From Sphingobacterium sp. UBA2700 (GTDB lineage: Bacteria > Bacteroidota > Bacteroidia > Sphingobacteriales > Sphingobacteriaceae), in assembly GCA_002354335.1 (NCBI GenBank), contig DELI01000029.1, positions 280,257-344,256 on the forward strand: a stretch of DNA of 64,000 bases. Direction: 5' to 3'. Positions 46,769-56,419 of the stretch are shown here, piece by piece. The position numbers and the translations under genes are program-made. The notes beneath the pieces were generated by a model, which had not been told where the DNA came from, did no database searches, and saw only the letters and a list, made by a program, of their open reading frames with translations. Positions within the stretch are counted from its first letter, which is position 1, and each line of letters begins with the position of its first letter.

Positions 46769-47785
46769 TTACTTTAATTTTTCAGATCGCGCTAGCTGTT
46801 CCACATTGGCTTCCTTCAATTGAGGATTATCCTTGATTACAGCTGGTGGATTAAATGCATAATAATGGTTTGAAGCAATTACAGACTGATCGTTCACATC
46901 GGTTGGATGCTCTAAAACCCAATCATCGGTATGTTTCTTCTCAAAACGACAGGTATTACAGATAAATTCGTCTACCTCATCATACTCATCTTTTCTGCCC
47001 GTTACACGAATTACATCGGTCCCTTTGTACCATAGCGTTACTTTTCCGGAACAAGTCGGACAATCACGATGTGCATCTACAGGTTTGGTAAACCATACTC
47101 TATTTTTAAAACGGAAGGTCTTATCCGTCAATGCCCCAACAGGACAAACGTCAATGACATTTCCGATAAAGTCATGATCTAAGGCATTCTCAATAAAAGT
47201 AGAGATTTCAGCGTGGTCTCCGCGATAGATGACGCCATGCTCACGTTGACCTGTGAGTTGGTTAGCTGTATACACGCAGCGGTAGCATAATATACATCTG
47301 TTCATGTGAAGCTGAATCTTATCGCCAAGGTCTACGCGATCAAATGTTCTTCTTTCGAATTCATAGCGCGTATTTACCGATCCATGCTCATAACCAAGGT
47401 CCTGTAACTTACATTCTCCCGCTTGATCACAAACTGGACAATCCAAAGGATGGTTGATTAACAGCATTTCCACCACTGCTTTTCTCGCCTCTACCACGTC
47501 TGGAGACGTAATATTCTGTACCTCCATACCGTCCATCACCGTTGTTCTACAAGAAGCAACAAGCTTAGGCATCGGGCGAGGGTCTTTCTCTGAACCCTTA
47601 CTTACTTTTACCAGGCATGTGCGGCACTTACCGCCACTGCCCTCTAATTTAGAATAGTAACACATCGCTGGCGGTACAATATCCCCACCAATTTGACGTG
47701 CTGCATTCAATATAGTCGTTCCAGGATCCACTTCAATCGTGATTCCATCGATACTAACTTTAAACTTTTGAATTTCTTCTGCCAT
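46769..47785 (-). CDS. nuoG: NADH-quinone oxidoreductase subunit G, short form
   Basis: A 338-residue iron-sulfur subunit. The N-terminal 2Fe-2S domain has CYYSKLEGSGGKCRTC; then the His/Cys-ligated cluster with HPLDCPVCDQAGECKLQDLG; then CILCYRC and VCPVGALTDKTFRFKNRVWF. A last four-Cys segment reads DCPTCSGKVTLWYKG and ICNTCRFEKKH. Enterobacterial NuoG proteins are around 900 residues because of a molybdopterin-oxidoreductase-like domain; here only its first cluster-binding part is present. The short form is known from Bacteroidota, and the gene ends cleanly 12 bp before nuoH, so it is not a truncation artefact. Confidence 0.92.
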   Translation of the reverse strand: MAEEIQKFKVSIDGITIEVDPGTTILNAARQIGGDIVPPAMCYYSKLEGSGGKCRTCLVKVSKGSEKDPRPMPKLVASCRTTVMDGMEVQNITSPDVVEARKAVVEMLLINHPLDCPVCDQAGECKLQDLGYEHGSVNTRYEFERRTFDRVDLGDKIQLHMNRCILCYRCVYTANQLTGQREHGVIYRGDHAEISTFIENALDHDFIGNVIDVCPVGALTDKTFRFKNRVWFTKPVDAHRDCPTCSGKVTLWYKGTDVIRVTGRKDEYDEVDEFICNTCRFEKKHTDDWVLEHPTDVNDQSVIASNHYYAFNPPAVIKDNPQLKEANVEQLARSEKLK

Positions 47786-47808
47786 CGTCTCGATCTTTAA
47801 AATAGCTG

Positions 47809-49164
47809 CTACTGAGTCACCGGTTCTAATGGATCAGCATAATGCGCTAAACCATAGTTTCTTTGTTGAGACTCTTGCGGATTAAGAATATGCCATTCAA
47901 ATTCATCTCTAAAGTGACGAATGGCGGCTGCCACCGGCCATGCCGCAGCATCGCCCAATGGACAAATAGTATTCCCTTCGATCCTACGTTGAATATCCCA
48001 TAAAAGATCAATATCCTCTAAACTACCATGACCCGATTCTATCTTATAAAGTAGTTTTTCCATCCAACCCGTTCCTTCGCGACATGGTGAACATTGTCCA
48101 CAGCTCTCATGCCTATAGAATCGCGTATAATTCCAGGTATTTCTCACGATACATTGATCTTCATCGAATGCGATAAATCCACCAGAACCCATGGCTGTCC
48201 CACTAACGAAACCTCCATCAGCTAAAGATTCATAGGTCATCAGACGAGGATTGCCGTTGATCGTCTTGGTTATTAGATTTGCGGGTAAAATAGGCACGGA
48301 AGAACCTCCTGCAACGACAGCTTTTAATCGCTTGCCGTTAGCAATTCCCCCACAATATTCATCCGAGAAGATAAACTCTTCAACCGGAAGTCCCATTTCG
48401 ATTTCGTATACCCCAGGCTTTACTAAATTCCCGGACGCCGATATCAATTTGGTTCCCGTACTTCTTTCGATACCAATCTTCGCGTACTCCTCGCCCCCAT
48501 CATTAATAATAGGAACAGTTGCAGCGATAGATTCAACATTGTTTACAACGGTAGGACATCCATATAAACCAGCTACCGCCGGAAAAGGAGGTTTAATACG
48601 CGGATTACCGCGTTTCCCCTCTAAGGACTCCAACAAAGCCGTTTCTTCACCGCATATATAGGCTCCTCCTCCAGGCTGAACATAGATTTCTAAGTCATAA
48701 CGCGTTCCAAGGATATTCTTTCCCAACCAACCCGCTTCTTTTGCCTCTTGAATCGCCTTTTCCATAATGCGAATCTGCGGCATCATCTCGCCACGGATAT
48801 AGATATATGATATATTTGCGCCTAATGCATAGCTGGAAACAATCATACCCTCAAGCAAAGCGTGAGGAATATGTGTCATTAAGAACCGGTCCTTAAAAGT
48901 ACCTGGTTCAGACTCATCACCATTACACACCAAATAACGTGGAACACCTTCAGGTTTTGCCAAAAAGCTCCATTTCATTCCTGTCGGGAATCCTGCACCA
49001 CCACGACCACGAAGCCCTGATTTCTTTACTTCTTCCACAACATCTTCTGGAGACATAGTCTTCAAAGCCTTCTCAACAGCACGGTACCCACCCTTTTCCC
49101 GATAAACGGCAAGTGTGTTGATACCTGGTACCTGTATATGTTCTAATAATAATTTACGTCCCAT
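47809..49164 (-). CDS. nuoF: NADH-quinone oxidoreductase subunit F
   Basis: A 451-residue subunit that binds NADH and FMN and holds cluster N3. The FMN/NADH glycine motif is KKSGLRGRGGAGFPTGMKWS, followed by YLVCNGDESEPGTFKDR, PGGGAYICGEETALLESLEG and the cluster segment HESCGQCSPCREGTGW with the distant Cys in TICPLGDAAAWP. It is the electron entry point. Located 4 bp after nuoE and 23 bp before nuoG. Confidence 0.97.
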   Translation of the reverse strand: MGRKLLLEHIQVPGINTLAVYREKGGYRAVEKALKTMSPEDVVEEVKKSGLRGRGGAGFPTGMKWSFLAKPEGVPRYLVCNGDESEPGTFKDRFLMTHIPHALLEGMIVSSYALGANISYIYIRGEMMPQIRIMEKAIQEAKEAGWLGKNILGTRYDLEIYVQPGGGAYICGEETALLESLEGKRGNPRIKPPFPAVAGLYGCPTVVNNVESIAATVPIINDGGEEYAKIGIERSTGTKLISASGNLVKPGVYEIEMGLPVEEFIFSDEYCGGIANGKRLKAVVAGGSSVPILPANLITKTINGNPRLMTYESLADGGFVSGTAMGSGGFIAFDEDQCIVRNTWNYTRFYRHESCGQCSPCREGTGWMEKLLYKIESGHGSLEDIDLLWDIQRRIEGNTICPLGDAAAWPVAAAIRHFRDEFEWHILNPQESQQRNYGLAHYADPLEPVTQ

Positions 49165-49168
49165 ATGC

Positions 49169-49696
49169 TTAAGCCTCGCTTTTCGCTTTTTCCTTTAATT
49201 CGTTAATAAGCTTGTCTACGCTTTCCTCCGTTAGGTTTTCGTAGAATGTGTAGGAAGGACCAATCTGTAATACTGGTCCGAAGCCACAAGCTGCCAAACA
49301 TTCTACTCCTCGCCACGAGAAAAGACCGTCCGCAGTAATCTCGCCTTCCTTAACGCCCAATGTTTTTTCAAGATGCCCCATGATTCTTTCTGCACCCACT
49401 AGGCAACAAGGCCCAGTACGGCATATCTCTAACAGGTACTTCCCTTGCGGTTGAAGCAAGAACATGGTATAGAAGGTTGCTACTTCGTAAACTTCAATTG
49501 GCTGAATATTTAAAAACAACGCTACTTTATCCATAGCATCCACACTCAACCATCCGTATTCTTCCTGAACTAAATGAAGTATAGGCAGAAGTGCAGACTT
49601 TTGTTTATCTGCGGGATATCGGCTCACTACATCTGAAAACTTGTTCAATAGTTCTGCCGAAAAGTCGACAATAAGGTTTTCTTTAACACTAAGCAT
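49169..49696 (-). CDS. nuoE: NADH-quinone oxidoreductase subunit E
   Basis: A 175-residue thioredoxin-like 2Fe-2S subunit (cluster N1a). The N-terminal helical part has KQKSALLPILHLVQEEYGWL and IQPIEVYEVATFYTMFLLQP. The four cluster Cys lie in LEICRTGPCCLVGAERIM and GVECLAACGFGPVLQI. It forms the NADH dehydrogenase module with NuoF. The start overlaps the end of nuoD by 8 bp. Confidence 0.95.
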   Translation of the reverse strand: MLSVKENLIVDFSAELLNKFSDVVSRYPADKQKSALLPILHLVQEEYGWLSVDAMDKVALFLNIQPIEVYEVATFYTMFLLQPQGKYLLEICRTGPCCLVGAERIMGHLEKTLGVKEGEITADGLFSWRGVECLAACGFGPVLQIGPSYTFYENLTEESVDKLINELKEKAKSEA

Positions 49697-50924
49697 CTAA
49701 TTCTCCTGCTATAACATTTAAACTACTCATATTAATAATCGCATCCGAGATCAACATCCCGCTGCTCATTGGAGCAAACATCTGGTAGTTGATGAAAGAT
49801 GGTCTTCTAAAGTGCAAGCGATAGGGTGTTCTACCACCATCATGTACTAAATAAAATCCAAGTTCGCCATTTGCACCTTCCACAGCATGGTAAACCTCGT
49901 CTTTCGGAGCATCCCATTCGCCCATCACAATTTTAAAGTGATAGATCAATGCTTCCATATTGGTGTACACCTGCTCTTTTGGTGGCAAATAAAAATCCGG
50001 AACATCCGCATGAAAAACGCCTTTCGGCTCTTTTTCGATCTTTTCCAAAGCCTGTTCGATGATGCGCATCGATTGCCACATCTCTTCATTACGAACCATG
50101 TAGCGATCATATACATCTCCGTTGGTTCCTACCGGAACATCAAAATCAAATTCCTCATAGGAGCAATACGGCGAATGTGCTCTCACATCATAATCTACAC
50201 CAGTAGCTCTCAAAATCGGACCTGACCAACTGTAGCTCAACGCTTCTTCCGGAGTAACAGCGGCTACATTAGAAGTACGTTCAACGAAAATTCTATTTCT
50301 ATCGAAAAGCTCTTGGAACTCTTTCAATACCGGAGGGAAGCGCTTTAGGAATTCTCTGATCTTCGCAAATGCTACATCATTGAAATCCCGCTCAAAACCG
50401 CCGATACGACCAATGTTGGTCGTTAAACGAGCGCCACAGATTTCCTCATATATCTCATAAATAAACTCGCGTTCCTGCATCACATACAAGAAGCCCGAGA
50501 AAGCACCTGTATCAACACCCAAAATACCATTACAAATGATATGATCGGCAATACGGGCAAGCTCCATCACGATAACGCGCATATACTGCACACGTTTTGG
50601 AATCTCAATATCCAACAGTTTTTCTACCGTCATATGCCAGCCCATATTGTTGATGGGCGAGGAACAGTAGTTCAGACGGTCGGTTAAAGGTGTAATCTGA
50701 TAAAAAGGGCGGTGCTCCGCAATTTTCTCGAAGGCACGGTGGATATAGCCAATGGTCGAAACACCACTTACAATTCGCTCTCCGTCGATCTGTACAACGT
50801 TCTGAAACACACCATGCGTAGCAGGGTGTGTAGGACCGATATTCAGGGTTATCAACTCGTCTTGAGGATCATTATCCTCGAAAACAGGGCTGTTTGTTGA
50901 AATACGGGTTATTGGTTTACTCAT
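49689..50924 (-). CDS. nuoD: NADH-quinone oxidoreductase subunit D
   Basis: A 411-residue 49-kDa-type subunit lining the quinone pocket. It shows LITLNIGPTHPATHGVFQNV, STIGYIHRAFEKIAEHRPFY with the family's conserved GY.HR.(F/M)EK, DRLNYCSSPINNMGWHMTVE, and the C-terminal RRPSFINYQMFAPMSSGMLI. NuoC and NuoD are separate genes here, not fused as in Escherichia coli. It overlaps nuoE by 8 bp and follows nuoC by 14 bp. Confidence 0.96.
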   Translation of the reverse strand: MSKPITRISTNSPVFEDNDPQDELITLNIGPTHPATHGVFQNVVQIDGERIVSGVSTIGYIHRAFEKIAEHRPFYQITPLTDRLNYCSSPINNMGWHMTVEKLLDIEIPKRVQYMRVIVMELARIADHIICNGILGVDTGAFSGFLYVMQEREFIYEIYEEICGARLTTNIGRIGGFERDFNDVAFAKIREFLKRFPPVLKEFQELFDRNRIFVERTSNVAAVTPEEALSYSWSGPILRATGVDYDVRAHSPYCSYEEFDFDVPVGTNGDVYDRYMVRNEEMWQSMRIIEQALEKIEKEPKGVFHADVPDFYLPPKEQVYTNMEALIYHFKIVMGEWDAPKDEVYHAVEGANGELGFYLVHDGGRTPYRLHFRRPSFINYQMFAPMSSGMLISDAIINMSSLNVIAGELDA

Positions 50925-50938
50925 GATAGCGAATTCAC

Positions 50939-51442
50939 TTAACGTCCAAAATAAAAGTCCTTCTTATCTACACGGTTCGGATCCTCTAATGGATATTCCT
51001 TACGCATAGGAAAAACACCTAAATCATCCATATTCAAAATTCTTCTTAAATCCGGATGACCTTCAAAATCAATCCCGAAGAAATCGTAGGTCTCACGTTC
51101 CATCCAATTTGCACCATTCCATAAAACAGTTGCAGATGGAATGCTTAGATTTTGCTTATCTAAAAACACTTTAATACGAACTCGAACATTGAATATCAAA
51201 CTATGAACATGATAAACAACAGCAAATGCCTTTTCCAATTCCGGATAATGCACAGCCGTGATATCAGTCAAATAGATAAATTGCAGAGCATCACCTTCCT
51301 TCAGTAAACGAAGGACTTCAATAATATCTGCTTTGTCTGTTACTATGGTTAGTAGGCCCTTCGGCTCCGCTACATGCAGAATCTTATCACCGAACTGCTC
51401 CTGTAGCTTTTCTAATACTTGCTGATTTGTCAACTTATCCAT
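50939..51442 (-). CDS. nuoC: NADH-quinone oxidoreductase subunit C
   Basis: A 167-residue 30-kDa-type subunit of complex I. The ATG at 51442 is preferred over the one at 51454 because it begins [20 protein letters not shown] and keeps the overlap with nuoB short (8 bp). The family signature appears as [20 protein letters not shown] and [20 protein letters not shown] with [15 protein letters not shown] near the end. It helps to form the quinone-reducing module with NuoB and NuoD. Confidence 0.94.
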   Translation of the reverse strand: MDKLTNQQVLEKLQEQFGDKILHVAEPKGLLTIVTDKADIIEVLRLLKEGDALQFIYLTDITAVHYPELEKAFAVVYHVHSLIFNVRVRIKVFLDKQNLSIPSATVLWNGANWMERETYDFFGIDFEGHPDLRRILNMDDLGVFPMRKEYPLEDPNRVDKKDFYFGR

Positions 51443-51989
51443 TGTCTGTCGCAATTCCGTATTTCTCCAAGAGTGCTTTATACTCCGGAGTATTCCTTCT
51501 GTTTAACGATTCATTTTTCACGATATCCTGAAGGCGCAACACGCCATCTAATATTGCTTCAGGACGTGGAGGGCAACCTGGCACATAGACGTCGACAGGA
51601 ATGATCTCATCGATCCCCTGCAAGACAGAATAGGTATCAAAGATACCACCGCTGGAAGCACATGCACCTACAGCAATAACCCAACGAGGTTCTGCCATTT
51701 GTGTATACACCTGCTTCAGTACTGGCGCCATTTTCTTAGCGATAGTTCCCATCACCAACAGCATATCGGCCTGGCGTGGAGAGAAACTCGGCCTTTCCGC
51801 ACCAAATCGCGCTAAATCATATGTACTACCCATCGTAGCCATAAACTCGATCCCACAGCAGGAAGTCGCAAATGGAAGCGGCCATAGCGAGTTAGCACGT
51901 GCTAATCCAATGGCTTTATCCAAGGTCGTTGCGAAAAATCCCGCACCTTCAACACCCGGAGGCGCATCTGATAAGGTAATATTGCTCAT
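51435..51989 (-). CDS. nuoB: NADH-quinone oxidoreductase subunit B (cluster N2)
   Basis: A 184-residue subunit carrying the terminal 4Fe-4S cluster N2 next to the quinone site. Cluster ligands are the tandem Cys in [18 protein letters not shown], the Cys in [20 protein letters not shown] and the Cys in [18 protein letters not shown]. All are intact. It lies 28 bp after nuoA and overlaps nuoC by 8 bp. Confidence 0.97.
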   Translation of the reverse strand: MSNITLSDAPPGVEGAGFFATTLDKAIGLARANSLWPLPFATSCCGIEFMATMGSTYDLARFGAERPSFSPRQADMLLVMGTIAKKMAPVLKQVYTQMAEPRWVIAVGACASSGGIFDTYSVLQGIDEIIPVDVYVPGCPPRPEAILDGVLRLQDIVKNESLNRRNTPEYKALLEKYGIATDNG

Positions 51990-52017
51990 TTCAGTTTTTT
52001 TTAAAGGAAAGTTTGGA

Positions 52018-52398
52018 TTAATCCCAATCCAAGGCTTTCTTCTTGATGATATAAATAAACCCTAATAACAGCAAGCCCATGAAAACAAACATTTCAACAA
52101 GACCCTGCCATCCGAACTCTCTGAAGTTCACTGCCCAAGGATACATGAATATAACCTCGATATCAAAAATCACGAATAGAATTGCGACCAAGAAGTATTT
52201 AATAGAGAAGGGCTGTCTGGCATTCCCAACAACCTCGACCCCTGACTCAAATGCGCCAAGTTTATTTTCAGTCCTAACCTTAGGACCAATAAGGTGCGTA
52301 CCGATGATCGTCGTCACTCCAAACCCCACTGCTACAAATAATTGGATTAAAATGGGTAGATAATCGATTGGTGTGCTCTGACCTGCTAGTTCATTCAT
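52018..52398 (-). CDS. nuoA: NADH-quinone oxidoreductase subunit A
   Basis: A 126-residue membrane subunit with three helices and the first gene of the complex I operon. The pattern is [39 protein letters not shown] (loop with the conserved E-G), [20 protein letters not shown] (membrane Asp/Glu) and [14 protein letters not shown]. All fourteen genes nuoA-N follow in canonical order with gaps of at most 30 bp. A TATTTTTG element (complement of 52430-52437) about 32 nt upstream of the ATG may be the -7 box of the operon, though no clear TTTG stands at -33. Confidence 0.95.
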   Translation of the reverse strand: MNELAGQSTPIDYLPILIQLFVAVGFGVTTIIGTHLIGPKVRTENKLGAFESGVEVVGNARQPFSIKYFLVAILFVIFDIEVIFMYPWAVNFREFGWQGLVEMFVFMGLLLLGFIYIIKKKALDWD

Positions 52399-52454
52399 AC
52401 CTTTAGCTTAAAGTTTATTAGTAGTCTAACAAAAATATAAAAATAAGTCATAAA

Positions 52455-52488
52455 AAAAAGGGACTCTTGTCACCAAAAGCCCCTTTTT
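52455..52488 (-). terminator. Terminator behind the TPR gene
   Basis: AAAAAGGGACT (52455-52465) pairs with AGCCCCTTTTT (52478-52488) except for one mismatch, and the minus-strand reading ends in a T-run. It lies 26 nt after the TPR gene stop and insulates it from nuoA. Confidence 0.85.
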
Positions 52489-52513
52489 CCTTATTTTGAA
52501 TGATTATAAATTA

Positions 52514-54256
52514 CTATTGATTTAGTACATCAACCATTTGTTTTGCGAATGGATCCTCTGCATTGATTTTCAACGATTCAGCAAAGTGAGTCTTCGCTTT
52601 AGCTGTATCACCTTTCAAATATGCATAGTAACCTAAGTAGTTATGAGCGTCGCCAGCGTATGCTTTTTGAGCATCTGTCAAGTTTGTGCTAGCTGCAATC
52701 GCTGCTAATAACTCCGTAAATGAACCAACGAACAATCCTTTAGCGTTCTCCGCATCGTGAATCACGTTGTCTAAAGCTAATTCAGATAAGCCTTTGAAGT
52801 ATAGTGCATTCACTTTATACTTGTCAATAACCTCTTGTTTTGTCGCTTTAGCTACTAAATCCAATGATTTAACAGCCGATTCTAAGTGAGGTTTTGCCTC
52901 TTGGAATTTAGCCGCAACAACTTCTGGAGTAGCTTCGCCTTCTGGAACACTTACTAATTTCGATCCTACACCGTACTCTCCTGTACCCATGTAGTAGTTA
53001 GAATCGTAGTAGTAATCAGACTCTGGGTTTGAAGCTGGGAAAGCAAATAACTTTCTAGCAACTTCCTCTTCGCCATCTTGTAATTTAGCGAATGCAGTTT
53101 CTGCTACTTCCTCATCTAAGTTCTCATCTTCACTTTGTTTCGCGATAGCGATCTTAAGATCTGCATTTCCTTGAGCATCATTACCTGCAATGATTTCATT
53201 CATCCCTTTGATTAAGTAGTCACGCGCGATTAAACGGCTAGTATCTACTTTAGAGAATAACTGATTCATATACTCTAAAGATTTTGCATAATCTTTATCC
53301 TGTAAGAATGAGATATATCCTAAGTAACGGAATACTTTCGCATCCACGCCTGCTTGATTCGATAACTGTTGAGAAACTGTTTTCAATTCATCATAGTTAC
53401 CCGAATAAACCAAGAAGTCAGCGTAACGTACTTTCGCGTCAAGGGAAGCATCACCTGTTAAAGACAAGTACTTTTTATAGTTTTCTACTGCCTTTTGGTT
53501 AATCTCACGATATTGATCTTCTGGTGCTTTCTTCGAAGATAAGTAGTATGTCTCCGCTAATTCACGGTAGATCGGACCATATTCAGGGTTCTCACCTGCT
53601 AAAGTCGTCAATTGCTCTAACACCACGTCATATGCTTGTGCCCGACGAGAGATGATTGCCTGACCAATTTTAGGTGCCAATAACTTATCATTTAACGTTA
53701 AAGCGTCACGGTAAGCTACGTATGCTGGGCTACTCTCACGTAAACCTGCATAAGCATCTCCTAAAGCTGTAGGAACTAACGCGTCTTTAGGACCGCCTTC
53801 TTTCGCTTTTGTTAAATACTCAACCGCTTTTTTGTAGTCCGGTTTAGGAGCATCAATGTAAGCTCTACCGATGTAGTACAATGGTAAATAATCTTTCTTA
53901 CCAAGGCCAGTTGTAGCTTCAGTAAATTTCGACTCAGCGCCAGCAACATTACCTTTTTCCAACTCAACAATACCCAATCCGACAACGTTTAATTTCTCTT
54001 TTGGAGCGTTTGTTACACCTTGTTGAAAAACATAAGCAGCCGAATCAATCTTATCATTCACTAAGTGAATTTGACCCAAATAAAAATAGTTCTCACCATC
54101 TTTTGCTTTTTTCTCTACTAGTTGCTGAAGCATGCCCTTAGCTTTATCATATTGCTCCGCTTCGATAGCAGCTTTTGCGTCTTTTAAACTTTGCGCACTC
54201 ACTGTACCTACAGCACCCGCTAACAAAAGACTTAAAAATAATTTGCTGTTTGTCAT
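52514..54256 (-). CDS. Exported tetratricopeptide-repeat protein
   Basis: A 580-residue protein with signal peptide (KLFLSLLLAGAVGTVSAQ). The mature part consists largely of TPR-like helix pairs, for example AKAAIEAEQYDKAKGMLQQL, GENYFYLGQIHLVNDKIDSA, DYKKAVEYLTKAKEGGPKDA and at the C-terminus AHNYLGYYAYLKGDTAKAKT. It probably works as a periplasmic protein-binding scaffold. It is the last gene of a run exbB-exbD-exbD-tonB-small protein-PstS-like lipoprotein-TPR, so a role next to the TonB complex is plausible. The specific partner is not known. Confidence 0.85.
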   Translation of the reverse strand: MTNSKLFLSLLLAGAVGTVSAQSLKDAKAAIEAEQYDKAKGMLQQLVEKKAKDGENYFYLGQIHLVNDKIDSAAYVFQQGVTNAPKEKLNVVGLGIVELEKGNVAGAESKFTEATTGLGKKDYLPLYYIGRAYIDAPKPDYKKAVEYLTKAKEGGPKDALVPTALGDAYAGLRESSPAYVAYRDALTLNDKLLAPKIGQAIISRRAQAYDVVLEQLTTLAGENPEYGPIYRELAETYYLSSKKAPEDQYREINQKAVENYKKYLSLTGDASLDAKVRYADFLVYSGNYDELKTVSQQLSNQAGVDAKVFRYLGYISFLQDKDYAKSLEYMNQLFSKVDTSRLIARDYLIKGMNEIIAGNDAQGNADLKIAIAKQSEDENLDEEVAETAFAKLQDGEEEVARKLFAFPASNPESDYYYDSNYYMGTGEYGVGSKLVSVPEGEATPEVVAAKFQEAKPHLESAVKSLDLVAKATKQEVIDKYKVNALYFKGLSELALDNVIHDAENAKGLFVGSFTELLAAIAASTNLTDAQKAYAGDAHNYLGYYAYLKGDTAKAKTHFAESLKINAEDPFAKQMVDVLNQ

Positions 54257-54283
54257 AATCTATTATTTACTCTTTGTTATAAA

Positions 54284-55231
54284 CTAATTTATATTATCCC
54301 TAATAATAATTTCTCTACCTGGCATCGTCGCGGGCAGTAACCCCGACTTTAACACGATACGTTGCCCACGATCTCCTGTTAAGAATGCCGAAAATCCTAT
54401 ACCTAATCCCAAATTGGGTTGATAGTTCAGAACGTAAAACTCCGACTTAAGCGGGTACTCATCGGTGGCAAATGTAGTCTGCGATGGCTTGAAATAACCA
54501 CTTGAACCCTGCTTTTCGGTATTTTGAAGGCTTAAGATACGAATTTTATTTTCTTCTCCAAACTTCCTACGGTAATCTAAATATTGACCATAAGACATTG
54601 CCCCTATCGCATTGCTATTCTTCAATAGGTACTCGAAAACCTCTTCCGTATTCTTTAGCCCCTTTACTGAAACACCTGAAACCTTATCAATGTTTGTTAA
54701 TTCTTTCACACGTCGCAGCGTGCTTGAATTTACATTGTCGAAAACCAGCGTCTTGGACTTCAATTCCCCAGTCAACAATGAAGATAACGTTTTTAAATCC
54801 ATCGAAGTATCCGCTTCAGCAATATTATTTACAAAAACTACGCCATCATAAAATACCGGATAAATTCTGGGCTTAATTGATCGCTGATCGAAACCCGCTC
54901 CCTCTTCCTTCGTCAATTGTCTCGCCAAAACAGCTAAGGCTGCATCTCCTTTTAATAAGGCATTGATGGCCTCACGCTCCGGCAGGGGTATCAGATTAAC
55001 TTTCGCATTGACGTAGCTGTCCTTAAACACCTCCACTTGCTCCAGCATAATCGGATAGATCGCTTCATCGACAATGACAGACATTTCACCCGTTAAGATA
55101 TCATCTTTCGCTACAGGTGCTTCCTTAGTAGCTTGGTCTCCACCCTCACCCGACTTTCTTTGCGAACAAGATGCAACCATAGCAAATCCTAAGAAAAGCA
55201 TAATAATACGATATATGCGATGCTTTCTCAT
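54284..55231 (-). CDS. PstS-like substrate-binding lipoprotein
   Basis: A 315-residue lipoprotein with a signal sequence and lipobox (IYRIIMLFLGFAMVASCS). The mature protein has the periplasmic-binding PBP2 fold of the PstS type: DILTGEMSVIVDEAIYPIML, INALLKGDAALAVLARQLTK, SSTLRRVKELTNIDKVSGVS and NSNAIGAMSYGQYLDYRRKF. Canonical PstS receptors are followed by pstC/pstA/pstB; none is here. The place between tonB and a TPR gene suggests that it senses or binds a ligand for the TonB system rather than feeding an ABC importer. The ligand is not proven to be phosphate. Confidence 0.82.
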   Translation of the reverse strand: MRKHRIYRIIMLFLGFAMVASCSQRKSGEGGDQATKEAPVAKDDILTGEMSVIVDEAIYPIMLEQVEVFKDSYVNAKVNLIPLPEREAINALLKGDAALAVLARQLTKEEGAGFDQRSIKPRIYPVFYDGVVFVNNIAEADTSMDLKTLSSLLTGELKSKTLVFDNVNSSTLRRVKELTNIDKVSGVSVKGLKNTEEVFEYLLKNSNAIGAMSYGQYLDYRRKFGEENKIRILSLQNTEKQGSSGYFKPSQTTFATDEYPLKSEFYVLNYQPNLGLGIGFSAFLTGDRGQRIVLKSGLLPATMPGREIIIRDNIN

Positions 55232-55267
55232 ATAACAATTAGATTGAAAAAATGCGCTAAGGATTAA

Positions 55268-55504
55268 TTAATTCCTAAAGTTATTTTGCCACAGACGAGC
55301 AAAACGCATAAATGAATAAACAATTAGGAGCACGCCAAATAGCGTTTTATACGTCGGGTCGATTGGAATCGGGAAGTTATCCCAGAATATAATCAGGATG
55401 CCCAATACGAAATAAAAGGCGAACATGACTAGTCCTAAAATGGACAGAAATCGCTGTGTGGGCGATTTCTGTCTAAAGTTATTTCTTGTTGAATGATTCG
55501 ACAT
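55268..55504 (-). CDS. Small two-helix membrane protein
   Basis: A 78-residue protein with a polar, basic N-terminus (SNHSTRNNFRQKSPTQRFLS), a first membrane helix ILGLVMFAFYFVLGILIIFW, a short loop NFPIPIDPTYK and a second helix TLFGVLLIVYSFMRFA ending in a basic tail. The gene begins 6 bp after the tonB stop and is followed by the PstS-like gene, so it is co-transcribed. Comparable small proteins occupy this place in other Bacteroidota clusters; function is unknown. Confidence 0.75.
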   Translation of the reverse strand: MSNHSTRNNFRQKSPTQRFLSILGLVMFAFYFVLGILIIFWDNFPIPIDPTYKTLFGVLLIVYSFMRFARLWQNNFRN

Positions 55505-55510
55505 ATCGAA

Positions 55511-56392
55511 TTACATTTGTGACAAGTCTAAGCGCAAAGGAATAGAATAGCGTACAGGAACTGGACGACCGTTCTGAATACCTGGGCTCCATTTTTTAGA
55601 TTTCTTAAGCGTATTGATCAATGCTTGACCAGTACCGTAAGATAAATCTCTGTTAATTTTGATGTCTGTTACATTTCCAGACTTATCGATTACAAAGGAT
55701 GCTTCAACTGTTCCTTTTACCCCAGCATCAATCGCCGCTTGTGGATAAGAGTAATTGTTTTGTACCCATGTACGGAAGGCATTAACACCTCCTGGATATT
55801 CTGGTTGTACTTCGATGGCTTCGAAATCATATACTTTATTCGCATCACCACCTTCTACACCTTTTGTACTACCTGTAATTGCACCTTCCACTTTTTTCGG
55901 GCCGAACTCACCTGTAGGAACCCCAGCAGCGCCAGGTGTACCTTTCAATGTGATACGCGCAGGAGTAGCGTTTTTCTCTTTGATCTCTTCCTGAGATACA
56001 ACTTCCTCTTTTACTTGTCTCGCATCAACAACCTTCGGCTCTGGGAAACGGATTAAGTCTTCCGCCGGTGGCTCTTCAGCAATACGTTGAGGAGGTGTTT
56101 CTTCTTCAGGAATTGGCTCTTCCTCTTCCTCAGGCTCAGGAATCTCTAAGTCCTCCAAGGTTACCTCAGTAACTACAGGAGCTTCCTCAACTTGTTTCTC
56201 AGGAAAAATCTTGATATCGAAAGCCTTTACGGCTACGAATAAAAGAACAACTGCCGATACAGAGAATAAAGCGATATTTGTTGCAACCGGTGCATACTTA
56301 CGTAATGCATAAGCTCCATACTCTTTATTTCTATTCTCGAAAACGACGTCAAGCCATTCTTTCTTAAATAAATCTAGTTTTGAACCTATCAT
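55511..56392 (-). CDS. tonB: Energy transducer TonB
   Basis: A 293-residue protein spanning the periplasm. Residues 1-33 are cytosolic (LFKKEWLDVVFENRNKEYGA), residues 34-52 are the membrane anchor (VATNIALFSVSAVVLLFVAV), residues 75-125 form a Pro/Glu-rich rod (EIPEPEEEEEPIPEEETPPQ). The last 90 residues are the TonB C-terminal domain with YPGGVNAFRTWVQNNYSYPQ, GVKGTVEASFVIDKSGNVTD and SPGIQNGRPVPVRYSIPLRL. It transfers proton-motive energy to TonB-dependent transporters such as the SusC protein of this window. It follows two exbD genes with 27 bp spacing. Confidence 0.93.
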   Translation of the reverse strand: MIGSKLDLFKKEWLDVVFENRNKEYGAYALRKYAPVATNIALFSVSAVVLLFVAVKAFDIKIFPEKQVEEAPVVTEVTLEDLEIPEPEEEEEPIPEEETPPQRIAEEPPAEDLIRFPEPKVVDARQVKEEVVSQEEIKEKNATPARITLKGTPGAAGVPTGEFGPKKVEGAITGSTKGVEGGDANKVYDFEAIEVQPEYPGGVNAFRTWVQNNYSYPQAAIDAGVKGTVEASFVIDKSGNVTDIKINRDLSYGTGQALINTLKKSKKWSPGIQNGRPVPVRYSIPLRLDLSQM

Positions 56393-56419
56393 GTTTTTCC
56401 AATTTTTTTATCCTGAATA

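Noticed and set aside
46769..47785. NuoG as a truncated or mis-sequenced gene
   Set aside because: Gene borders are clean, all cluster motifs are present, and short NuoG is known in this phylum.
54284..55231. Phosphate ABC-transport operon
   Set aside because: Only a PstS-like binding protein is present; pstC, pstA, pstB and phoU are absent, and the neighbours belong to the TonB system.
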